Positions 1 to 5,713 of a stretch of DNA of 6,216 nucleotides are shown one piece after another. The position numbers and the translations under genes are program-made. The notes under the pieces are model-generated. The model worked only from the letters and a program-made list of their open reading frames with translations. It made no database searches and had not been told where the DNA came from. Each line of letters starts with the position of its first letter. The stretch's first letter is position 1. This DNA is from Victivallis vadensis (lineage in GTDB: Bacteria; Verrucomicrobiota; Lentisphaeria; Victivallales; GWF2-50-93): the NCBI GenBank assembly GCA_020718525.1, contig DYRX01000254.1, positions 1-6,216 of the forward strand, given 5' to 3'.

Positions 1-203
1 TGAGTTCAGATTTTGAAAGAGTCTCAAGCTTCGTTACGATTCCTAGGACTTCCAGTACATAAATCTCAAACGATTTTAAAATTTCCATATGGCCCTTAAA
101 TTCATGCAACGCCATAACGCACTGCATCATTGTTACTGTTATAATGCATTGGTATGTTATCATGGTTCTTGTTTAAATACAAGTTCATCAGGATCTTTTC
201 CAT
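1..203 (-). CDS. Possible 5' part of an unknown gene, apparently frameshifted
   Basis: I do not recognise this product. On the minus strand an ATG at 203-201 is preceded by AGGA with a 5-base gap, a usable ribosome binding site, and opens a 33-codon frame that stops at 104-102. A second frame, offset by one base, is open from a stop just upstream of the ATG at 163-161 through the left edge. It reads ...ALHEFKGHMEILKSFEIY... and ends in a helix-like stretch. The first frame has the good start and the second has the longer protein-like tail, so a single frameshift near 110-130 would join them into one gene running out of the window. Against this, the DNA is AT-rich, methionine-heavy and short enough to be open by chance. 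No homology can be named. Low confidence that this is a gene at all. Confidence 0.2.
137..145 (+). promoter_or_regulatory. Candidate extended -10 promoter
   Basis: TGTTATAAT is a perfect match to the bacterial extended -10 element TGnTATAAT (137-145). There is no convincing -35 box at the right distance; the bases near 117-122 are ACGCAC. Extended -10 promoters can do without a -35. Transcription would start near 152 and run rightward into DNA with two competing hairpins but no clear gene. In AT-rich DNA such a match can arise by chance. Confidence 0.3.
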
Positions 204-550
204 CGTTTTCCTGCTTTGCATGAGAGCAGGTGGATTTGTATTTCTTTTCTTGAACGCAGTCCACCTCGGATAAAGAGGGGAAGAATTTCGTGGTAAAATT
301 CAGCCTTGTATGCGTATCCGGTCTCGGTTTTTGGCTCAAATCTCATGCTCACACTCAAATTACAACGCTTCTGTTACTATATTATCGCTCGCTCGAAGCA
401 AATTGTCAAGCCCGGGGTCATTTTTCAGGGGGAGGATCCTTCGGTGAGGAGGCTGGATCGTGAGACTGAGTTCGGTCTTCTCGCTTGTTTTCTATAACAA
501 CGGGAGACTGATATATTATATTATCATTCTGTTGGAGACCGAATTTATAA

Positions 551-901
551 ACCGCGTCTAGTCGGTTCCGCCGTCATTTCCCCACCCTGAAAACCGCTTG
601 TACCCGGCAAACGCTAGATCTAGGATTTGGCCTCAGATTCTATAACCCCTTGATCGGCAGATGGATAAACAGAGATCCGATCGAGGAAAAGGGAGGGTGG
701 AATTTGTATGTGATGTGCAAGAATAATTGCATTGATAAGCGTGATTATTTTGGGCTAACTAGCGGAGATATTCCAATAAGTGTCAAACCGCCATTGGGCA
801 AACCTTGCAAGCGGACAGATGGTAAAATATTCACTGAACTGTCGTTCAGCAAATATTTACATCTCGGTATCTTAAAGAGGGTTCTTACCTGGGAACGCTG
901 A
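551..901 (+). pseudogene. Orphan C-terminal fragment of an Rhs/YD-repeat core protein
   Basis: The frame is open from just after a stop at 548-550 to the TGA at 899-901. Residues encoded by 620-757 match the end of the Rhs-associated core: LGFGLRFYNPLIGRW, then INRDPIEEKGG, NLY, and a final K.DYFGL. In complete Rhs proteins this block closes the beta-cage, and a variable, often toxic, C-terminal tip follows. Here everything N-terminal (YD repeats, secretion signals) is missing, no ribosome binding site or proper ATG is seen, and the only early start codon is a TTG at 650 inside the motif. The 48 residues after DYFGL match no toxin I know. From 821 onward they are encoded by two repeat units found elsewhere in the window, with the stop codon inside the second. 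It is best read as a broken remnant or displaced tip, not an expressed gene. Family assignment is firm; extent and function are not. Confidence 0.75.
821..860 (+). repeat. Intergenic repeat A, copy 1 (shortened)
   Basis: This stretch shares about four fifths of its bases with 3969-4009: both run GGTAAA..ATT, then ACTGAACT, then GTCGTTCAGC, then an AT-rich tail. Copy 1 lacks the three bases ACG between ACTGAACT and TCGTTCAGC relative to copy 2. The core CTGAAC/GTTCAG is a 6-bp inverted repeat in both; the shortening reduces the loop from six to three bases. It lies inside the Rhs-fragment frame. Confidence 0.65.
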
Positions 902-916
902 GCTCCAGCTCGGCAT
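881..916 (+). repeat. Intergenic hairpin repeat B, copy 1
   Basis: A 36-base unit beginning GTTCTTACCTGGGAAC matches 6156-6191 at 32 of 36 positions. Its second half forms a 6-bp stem, GCTGAG/CTCGGC (897-902 with 909-914, one G-T pair), around a CTCCAG loop. Similar short hairpin repeats are scattered through many PVC and cyanobacterial genomes; that comparison is from memory. The unit supplies the stop codon of the Rhs fragment. Confidence 0.7.
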
Positions 917-926
917 ATTGAAGAGT

Positions 927-943
927 GCCGACAGGATGTCGGC
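927..943. terminator. Hairpin between the Rhs fragment and trmB
   Basis: GCCGAC (927-932) and GTCGGC (938-943) form a perfect 6-bp stem around AGGAT, extendable outward by wobble pairs at 926/944 and 925/945. On the plus strand it is followed by a short T-run (945-947). On the minus strand it begins 14 bases past the trmB stop but has no real T-run. It may act as a weak terminator in either direction, or be a further repeat unit attached to repeat B. Confidence 0.45.
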
Positions 944-957
944 GTTTATCTGAGAGA

Positions 958-1539
958 CTATAGCTTCCAGGATGCGTGCCAGACTTCTCTGCCCTTCGAG
1001 AGCCAGTTTCTTTCGAAATCGGTCATGATTCCTGCAATGTCACCGTGAAGAGAGTCGTCTCTTAGGAAGATCCCGGAGATTTCCGCAATCTGCGCAGTTT
1101 CTTCGAAGTAGCGCGAATCGTCGGTGGAAAAGTGGAGGACACCTCCGTTTTTGAGGACTCGAGCGAAGCTGGAAAATATTTCCGAGCAGAAGAGCCGCTT
1201 CGATCCGTGCCTGGTCTTTGGCCAGGGATCCGGACATAGCACATGGATCCTGGATATGGATGAGTCCGGGAGAGAGATTTTAAGCAGATGTCTGGATTCC
1301 GCCCTGACAATCTCCATGTTTTCAATCGAAAAGCTCTTTTTCTTGTTTCTGAGCCTTCTCAGGCGCCCCAGCATGATGTCGGATGCGATCACCAGCCTTT
1401 CGGGGTAAAGTTTCGCCAAACTGCATGAAAAGCCGCCTTTTCCACAGCCGAGATCCAGCTCGACAAATTTGTCTTCCGGCACATCGAGCAGGGTATAGGA
1501 GGAGCTTATTACTGCAATATCCTGATTTTTTTCATTCAT
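958..1539 (-). CDS. trmB: tRNA (guanine-N7-)-methyltransferase TrmB
   Basis: This cytoplasmic enzyme transfers a methyl group from S-adenosylmethionine to N7 of guanosine 46 in the variable loop of tRNAs. The 193-residue product is a single Rossmann-fold methyltransferase. Motif I is ELDLGCGKGGF (27-37), which binds the cofactor; ASDIM (52-56) occupies the motif II region. The family hallmark PDPWPK with following RH and KR (103-115) is the tRNA-binding/catalytic segment. Near the end, TDFERNWLSKG and VWHASW (173-191) match the usual C-terminal tail with its T..E.R triad. It is somewhat shorter than the 210-240 residues common in the family, the missing part being the N-terminal extension. 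The ATG at 1539-1537 is the first usable start; a convincing Shine-Dalgarno sequence is not visible. It is divergent from ptsP and appears to be transcribed alone. Confidence 0.94.
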   Translation of the reverse strand: MNEKNQDIAVISSSYTLLDVPEDKFVELDLGCGKGGFSCSLAKLYPERLVIASDIMLGRLRRLRNKKKSFSIENMEIVRAESRHLLKISLPDSSISRIHVLCPDPWPKTRHGSKRLFCSEIFSSFARVLKNGGVLHFSTDDSRYFEETAQIAEISGIFLRDDSLHGDIAGIMTDFERNWLSKGREVWHASWKL

Positions 1540-1640
1540 CCGCGTTGCATTTGCCTGTCTTAAAAATATAGTCTCTCTGGTATTTAGCGTTCCTGTGCCG
1601 TTTTCGCATTTTCTCTCATCAAATATAGTTCAGGTGTCAG
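1540..1640. promoter_or_regulatory. Divergent promoter region between trmB and ptsP
   Basis: This 101-base spacer must carry the start signals of two divergent genes. Toward ptsP, TTGCAT (1545-1550) and TATAGT (1567-1572) are 16 bases apart, with a good -10 and a poor -35. Toward trmB, TATATT on the minus strand (1570-1565) overlaps the same AT-rich patch but has no convincing -35. The ribosome binding site of ptsP is at most AGGTG (1632-1636), only four bases from the ATG. The overlap of the two -10 candidates is an observation; activity is inferred. Confidence 0.35.
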
Positions 1641-3938
1641 ATGTTGGCAAAGATATTGTCCATAATTCAGCAGATTTCAAAATTGATTTCCGAGAATGCC
1701 GACCGCAATTTCGTACTTCAGGAGGTAAGCAAGATACTTGCCAGCAATTTGGACAGCGAAGTCTGTTCCATATACATCTACGAATCGGCGACGGACGAGC
1801 TTGTTCTGCGTGCAACGAGCGGGCTGAACAAGTCTTCAATAGGCGAGATCCGCCTCAAGCCAGGCAACGGAATCACCGGATACAGCTTCAAATACAATGA
1901 GATAATCAATGTCGCACCTCCGGAAAAGCATCCTAAACATGTATTCTTCAAATCTTCCGGCGAGGAAAAATTCCGCTCCATACTTTCAGTTCCTCTGCTT
2001 GCGAGCGGGCACTGCGTCGGAGTCCTGAATCTTCAGCGCATAGTTGAAAAGCGCTTTCCTCCCTCGGTCGTGGATCTTGTGAAGTCTTCCTGCGCCCAGG
2101 TCGCAAACCTGATTTTGGCGTCGCGAATGATTGACGAGCTTTCAGAGAGCAAGAAAGGAAGTCTCCCTCAGGCGGATGACAGTCTGGAGCGAGAGCAGAG
2201 GACCTTGCGCGGAATATCGGCAAGCTCCGGCGTTGCAGAAGGCCGTGCAGTGCGCTTCGAGCGGCACGACTATTTTGCCGAAATAATGCCTGAAAAAGCC
2301 TCGTCCGCATCTAAGGAGCTGATCATTTTGGAATACGCCTTGAAGGCGGCGAAAAGCGAAACTGTCGAGCTTGAAAAGCGTGCAATCAAGGTCATTTCAG
2401 AGGCTGACGCGTCAATATTCAACGTGCATATCCTTTTTCTCGAGGACAAGACATTGATTGACTCGATACGCTCGAAAATTGAGAAGGACTCCTCGAGCAT
2501 AGAGTTTGCCATCAAGCAGGTCAACGATGAATATCAGCGCAAGTTCGAATCCTTCAAAGACCCAGTCTTCAGAGAAAAGGCGTCAGACCTCAAGGATGTC
2601 CTGCTCAGACTTCTTGCCATTGTAAAAACCTTGCGCGGCTCGAACCAGCTTCGCGGAGACAGGCTTGGCAGGCAAGACGAGAATCAAGTCATAGTAACGG
2701 TGGAGCTTCTGCCCTCGGACATCATGCGCCTTCCTCTCGACAAGATTTCAGGAATTGCCTGCGAAAAGGGGGGCGTGACATCGCATATCGCAATTCTGGC
2801 GAAGGCTCTCTCGATTCCTCTGCTTCTTGGTGTCAAGGGGCTTGTTCTGGCGGTGGCAGAGGACGATGAACTCATCATTGACTGCCACTCCGAGATTCTC
2901 TACGTGAGACCATCGACCGCCGTCCGCCAGCATTATGCGGAGGCGATCAAGAGTTCTCAAAAGACAAAAATAGCGGCGGACAAAGAGCCTGCGTTCACCA
3001 GCGACGGAGCTAAGATTGCCATAAGGGCCAACGTTTCCCTTCTGAGCGAAGCGGCAAATCTCGCACAGCATGGAGCAGAGGGGATTGGACTATACAGAAC
3101 CGAATTTCTCTTCATGATCAGAGACCACATGCCGTCAGAGGATGTCCAGTCGCTGGTCTATTCGAAAATTCTGCGCGCGGCAAAAGGCGAGCCTGTCGCC
3201 ATCAGGACTCTCGACATCGGGGCGGACAAGCCTCTGCCATACCTGAAGATTCCTCCCGAGGAAAATCCAGCGCTTGGCTGGCGTGGAACAAGAGTGCTTC
3301 TGGCAAAAAGAGACATATTGAGGACTCAGTTGAGCGCAATATTGAAGGTCGCCGCCCATTCCAACATCCGAATACTTTTTCCCATGGTATCCACTGTCTC
3401 CGAGCTCATCGAAATCAAGCAGACCCTTTCCGAAGTCGAATATGATCTTCATGCAAAAAAGATCCCGCACGCCGACTCATATAAAATCGGGATCATGCTA
3501 GAGGTGCCTTCGGCAGTGATAGCGCTCGACGAACTCATCAAAGACCTTGACTTTATGAGCATCGGTTCGAACGACCTTCTCATGTACACCTTTGCCGCCG
3601 ACAGAAACAACGAATACGTCGCTTCGCTGATCAAGCCATTTCATCCGGCATTTCTTAAACTGCTGAAACAGATCGGCGCGGTTTTCGCGAAAAACCCCGG
3701 CAAGGGACTTTCAATATGCGGCGAAATGGCGTCCATGCCCCATGCCGCCCCTTTTCTCATCGGCGCCGGCATCCGCGAATTCAGCATGTCCACATCAGGA
3801 ATCGCGGGAGTCAAGAGAGCCGTCCGCGCTTTCTCACTTGCTGAATGCAGTGATCTCCTAAATATGGCAATCTCTTTCAACAACGCCGATTCCGTCCTCT
3901 GCCTCGTGAAACAGTCTTTTGCCGACAAAGGGCTGTGA
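1641..3938 (+). CDS. ptsP: GAF-domain PEP-protein phosphotransferase (nitrogen-PTS Enzyme I)
   Basis: PtsP takes phosphate from phosphoenolpyruvate onto a histidine and passes it to an HPr-like protein in the regulatory nitrogen PTS; it is cytoplasmic. The 765 residues (E. coli PtsP has 748) comprise an N-terminal GAF domain (about 5-160, with SEVCSIYIYE, LKPGNGITG and the SVPLL/GVLNLQR strands), an Enzyme I N-domain (about 188-425) and a PEP-binding TIM barrel (about 455-740). The phospho-accepting histidine is H382 in GGVTSHIAI. Residues corresponding to the E. coli Enzyme I PEP site are present: R486 (GLYRTEFLFM), R522 (IRTLDIGADK), E621 (EVPSA), D645 and R655 (SIGSND..ADR) and C693 (ICGEMA). 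Two family positions deviate: M648 replaces the usual Gln after SNDL, and S698-M699 replace the usual Gly-Asp after GEMA. The GAF domain separates it from sugar-PTS PtsI. No HPr or EIIA gene is adjacent, and the gene looks monocistronic. Confidence 0.93.
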   Translation: MLAKILSIIQQISKLISENADRNFVLQEVSKILASNLDSEVCSIYIYESATDELVLRATSGLNKSSIGEIRLKPGNGITGYSFKYNEIINVAPPEKHPKHVFFKSSGEEKFRSILSVPLLASGHCVGVLNLQRIVEKRFPPSVVDLVKSSCAQVANLILASRMIDELSESKKGSLPQADDSLEREQRTLRGISASSGVAEGRAVRFERHDYFAEIMPEKASSASKELIILEYALKAAKSETVELEKRAIKVISEADASIFNVHILFLEDKTLIDSIRSKIEKDSSSIEFAIKQVNDEYQRKFESFKDPVFREKASDLKDVLLRLLAIVKTLRGSNQLRGDRLGRQDENQVIVTVELLPSDIMRLPLDKISGIACEKGGVTSHIAILAKALSIPLLLGVKGLVLAVAEDDELIIDCHSEILYVRPSTAVRQHYAEAIKSSQKTKIAADKEPAFTSDGAKIAIRANVSLLSEAANLAQHGAEGIGLYRTEFLFMIRDHMPSEDVQSLVYSKILRAAKGEPVAIRTLDIGADKPLPYLKIPPEENPALGWRGTRVLLAKRDILRTQLSAILKVAAHSNIRILFPMVSTVSELIEIKQTLSEVEYDLHAKKIPHADSYKIGIMLEVPSAVIALDELIKDLDFMSIGSNDLLMYTFAADRNNEYVASLIKPFHPAFLKLLKQIGAVFAKNPGKGLSICGEMASMPHAAPFLIGAGIREFSMSTSGIAGVKRAVRAFSLAECSDLLNMAISFNNADSVLCLVKQSFADKGL

Positions 3939-3954
3939 CAGGAAAACTATTTGC

Positions 3955-3971
3955 ACCGCAATGCCTGCGGT
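3955..3971 (+). terminator. Small hairpin after ptsP
   Basis: ACCGCA (3955-3960) and TGCGGT (3966-3971) form a perfect 6-bp stem around ATGCC, beginning 16 bases after the ptsP stop. The bases that follow are AAATATT, not a T-run, so it is a poor intrinsic terminator. It may protect the 3' end or act together with the adjacent repeat A hairpin. Confidence 0.3.
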
Positions 3972-4042
3972 AAATATTAACTGAACTACGTCGTTCAGCG
4001 AATCTTAACGTAGTACGGATTCAGTAAACGAACGTAGTTAAT
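3969..4042 (+). repeat. Intergenic repeat A, copy 2, with extended inverted repeats
   Basis: The first 41 bases (3969-4009) match copy 1 at 821-860. The unit is richly self-complementary. CTGAAC pairs with GTTCAG (3981-3986/3993-3998). Alternatively ACTGAACTACGT (3980-3991) can pair with ACGTAG (4008-4013) plus TTCAGT (4020-4025), leaving a six-base bulge. AACTACG (3984-3990) can also pair with CGTAGTT (4033-4039). Such multiple pairing is typical of REP-like intergenic elements; mobility is inferred only. Confidence 0.6.
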
Positions 4043-4097
4043 CGAATGCGTACGCTTGCAGTGCCTGTTTCTCCGGGCAAAGGCGAAAAGCATTTTT

Positions 4098-4128
4098 AAC
4101 CGCGAAACACTCGGAATACGCGAAATAA
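4098..4128 (+). repeat. Degenerate CGCGAAA tract
   Basis: AACCGCGAAACACTCGGAAT followed by ACGCGAAA repeats the word CGCGAAA twice within 31 bases. It looks like one unit of the accgcgaaatacgcgaaa-type intergenic repeats I recall from PVC and related environmental genomes. No coding capacity is visible. Confidence 0.35.
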
Positions 4129-4230
4129 AGTAGCCCGCGATCTATGAGCGCAGAAGGATCTGTTGTCCTTTGCACAATGTGTGTTGCAAGCTAGAGAAAT
4201 TGGCGTCGTTCTGGGTATTCACGAGCAGTA

Positions 4231-4261
4231 TGCCGGGGGCAAAAATTAGGCGCCCCCGGCA
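4231..4261 (-). terminator. Strong GC-rich hairpin just past gdhA
   Basis: TGCCGGGGGC (4231-4240) and GCCCCCGGCA (4252-4261) form a perfect 10-bp stem with an 11-base loop. It begins 33 bases beyond the gdhA stop codon and is well placed to end gdhA transcription. Neither strand has a T-run after the stem; the only T-rich run is in the minus-strand loop. It may therefore be a stability or Rho-assisted 3' end and not a classical intrinsic terminator. Confidence 0.6.
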
Positions 4262-4294
4262 ATTTCAGCAATGATTCATGAAACTTGTCTCTGC

Positions 4295-5638
4295 TCAAAC
4301 TCCCAAATCAATCATGGAGTCCGCAACCTTTTTGAATCCGGCGATATTTGCGCCGTTGACGTAGTTTCCGGAGCATCCGTATTCATCTGCGGCCTGGGCG
4401 CAAGCCTTGTGGATATTGACCATGATCTGATGAAGTCTCTGATCAACTTCCTCTTTTTCCCATCTGAGTCTCATTGAGTTCTGGGACATTTCGAGACCTG
4501 ATGTTGCGACTCCGCCTGCATTTGCCGCTTTTCCGGGACCATAGAGGACTTTGCCTGCAAGCAGGACTTCCACAGCTTCCGGCGTTGAAGGCATGTTTGC
4601 TCCCTCTGAAACGCAGATACAGCCGCGTTTGACAAGTTCTTTGGCATCTGACTCGTCAAGTTCGTTCTGAGTCGCGGACGGGAAGGCTAGTTCCGCGTCG
4701 GCGAGTCCCCATGGACGTTTGCCTTCGACGTACTTCGCTTTCGGAAATTTCCTGGTGTATTCGGAGATTCTGCCGCGGCGGACATTTTTAAGCTCCATGA
4801 CGAACTGCAATTTCTCGGCATCTATCCCATCGTTGTCAATGATCGTCCCGTTCGAGTCGGAAAGGGAAATTGCCTTGCCGCCGAGCTGATTGACTTTTTC
4901 AACAGTGTACTGAGCTACATTTCCCGATCCTGATACGAGAGCCTTTTTGCCTTTTATCGAATTCCCGGACGCCTTCAGCATTTCCTCTGCGAAATATGTA
5001 GCTCCATAGCCGGTGGCTTCAGGACGAATGAGGCTTCCGCCCCAGTTCAGGCTTTTCCCAGTGAGAACGCACTCGTTGCTGTTGGCGAGCTTCTTCCACT
5101 GACCGAAAAGATATCCGATTTCTCTTCCGCCAACTCCAATGTCCCCGGCGGGAACATCGGTGTCCGCGCCAATGTGGCGGAAAAGCTGGGACATGAAGCT
5201 CTGGCAGAATTTCATGACCTCGTTGTCGCTTTTTCCCTTCGGATCAAAATCGCTTCCACCCTTGCCTCCGCCCATGGGAAGACCTGTAAGACTGTTTTTG
5301 AAAATCTGCTCGAAGCCAAGGAATTTTAGAATCCCAAGATTCACCGACGGATGAAATCTGAGCCCGCCCTTGTACGGACCAATCGCGCTATTGAACTGAA
5401 CCCTGTAGCCGCGGTTCACCTGTATGTCCCCTTTGTCGTCAAGCCAGGAAACCCTGAAGGAAATGATTCTTTCAGGCTCGACAATCCTCTCTAGGATCCT
5501 GTGCTTGCGGTACTTCGGCTCCTTGTCCATCACCAGACTGAGCGACTCCAGCACCTCTTTTGCGGCCTGAAGGAATTCCTTCTCCCACGGGCACGCCTTC
5601 TGCAGTCCGTTGAGGACTTCCACGACATAGCTGTTCAT
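4295..5638 (-). CDS. gdhA: NADP-type glutamate dehydrogenase
   Basis: GdhA makes glutamate from 2-oxoglutarate and ammonium with NADPH in the cytoplasm, an entry point of nitrogen into metabolism. The product is 447 residues, the same length as the E. coli small hexameric enzyme, and is collinear with it. The substrate domain shows GPYKGGLRFHPSVN (87-100), the catalytic-lysine loop PMGGGKGGSDFDPKGKSD (121-138, K126) and PAGDIGVGGREIGY (163-176, catalytic D166). The cofactor domain has SGSGNVAQ (236-243) and LSDSNG (259-264), a pattern usual in NADP-preferring members. TSGLEMSQNSMRLRW (379-393) is another class signature. The start is supported by GGGGAG at 5653-5648, nine bases before the ATG. 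The gene is convergent with ptsP, appears monocistronic, and has its own candidate promoter and 3' hairpin. NADP preference is inferred from motifs; the family call is secure. Confidence 0.97.
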   Translation of the reverse strand: MNSYVVEVLNGLQKACPWEKEFLQAAKEVLESLSLVMDKEPKYRKHRILERIVEPERIISFRVSWLDDKGDIQVNRGYRVQFNSAIGPYKGGLRFHPSVNLGILKFLGFEQIFKNSLTGLPMGGGKGGSDFDPKGKSDNEVMKFCQSFMSQLFRHIGADTDVPAGDIGVGGREIGYLFGQWKKLANSNECVLTGKSLNWGGSLIRPEATGYGATYFAEEMLKASGNSIKGKKALVSGSGNVAQYTVEKVNQLGGKAISLSDSNGTIIDNDGIDAEKLQFVMELKNVRRGRISEYTRKFPKAKYVEGKRPWGLADAELAFPSATQNELDESDAKELVKRGCICVSEGANMPSTPEAVEVLLAGKVLYGPGKAANAGGVATSGLEMSQNSMRLRWEKEEVDQRLHQIMVNIHKACAQAADEYGCSGNYVNGANIAGFKKVADSMIDLGV

Positions 5639-5647
5639 TCTTCTTTT

Positions 5648-5653
5648 CTCCCC
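5648..5653 (-). promoter_or_regulatory. Shine-Dalgarno sequence of gdhA
   Basis: GGGGAG on the minus strand lies nine bases upstream of the gdhA ATG and fixes the start at 5638. It is the clearest ribosome binding site in the window. Confidence 0.75.
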
Positions 5654-5660
5654 ATTTTAG

Positions 5661-5690
5661 TTGAACGCTGACAAACGAAAGGACTATAAT
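5661..5690 (+). promoter_or_regulatory. Sigma-70-type promoter of the candidate small RNA
   Basis: TTGAAC (5661-5666, four of six consensus bases) and a perfect TATAAT (5685-5690) are separated by 18 bases. Transcription would begin near 5697 and run away from gdhA. No ORF with a ribosome binding site follows, but an intrinsic-terminator-like hairpin lies about 180 bases downstream. Confidence 0.5.
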
Positions 5691-5713
5691 GCATCCTCTG
5701 CAAATAAATTCAA
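5683..5713 (-). promoter_or_regulatory. Candidate gdhA promoter
   Basis: On the minus strand TTGAAT (5713-5708) and TATAGT (5688-5683) are separated by 19 bases, wider than the ideal 17. The start would be near 5676, giving a leader of about 38 bases before the gdhA ATG. The -10 overlaps the plus-strand TATAAT by four bases, so the two promoters could exclude each other. Confidence 0.4.

Larger units (their letters stand above)
1..550. other. AT-rich, mostly non-coding left flank
   Basis: Apart from the doubtful frame at the left edge, I see no supported gene here. A plus-strand frame from a TTG at 306 to a stop at 495-497 gives 63 residues without recognisable domain, ribosome binding site or ATG-led start. 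The stretch holds one extended -10 promoter, two mutually exclusive hairpins (210-230 and 228-266) and, between about 446 and 545, words faintly like decayed Rhs core sequence. Base composition is visibly more AT-rich than in the three housekeeping genes to the right, which fits decayed or accessory DNA. Confidence 0.5.
3939..4294. other. Repeat-filled spacer between convergent ptsP and gdhA
   Basis: No gene is supported in these 356 bases. After the ptsP stop there is a small hairpin (3955-3971), then repeat A copy 2 with its extended inverted repeats (3969-4042) and the palindrome GCGTACGC (4046-4053). A degenerate AACCGCGAAA...ACGCGAAA tract follows at 4098-4128. The stretch from about 4130 to 4230 shows nothing recognisable. 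The strong hairpin at 4231-4261 sits just past gdhA. Confidence 0.6.

Noticed and set aside
306..497. Plus-strand frame of 63 codons starting with TTG
   Set aside because: No Shine-Dalgarno sequence, no recognised domain and AT-rich context; at best it contains a few decayed Rhs-like words.
1062..1408. Overlapping frames on both strands within trmB
   Set aside because: They are shadows of trmB, whose own frame carries all the methyltransferase motifs.
2543..2556. GTTCGAATCC-like tRNA T-arm word
   Set aside because: It lies inside the ptsP coding frame and no acceptor or anticodon arms can be built around it.
1595..3928. Several 60-120-codon frames, mostly antisense, within ptsP
   Set aside because: All are shadows of the 765-codon ptsP frame, composed of its out-of-frame translation, with no domain of their own.
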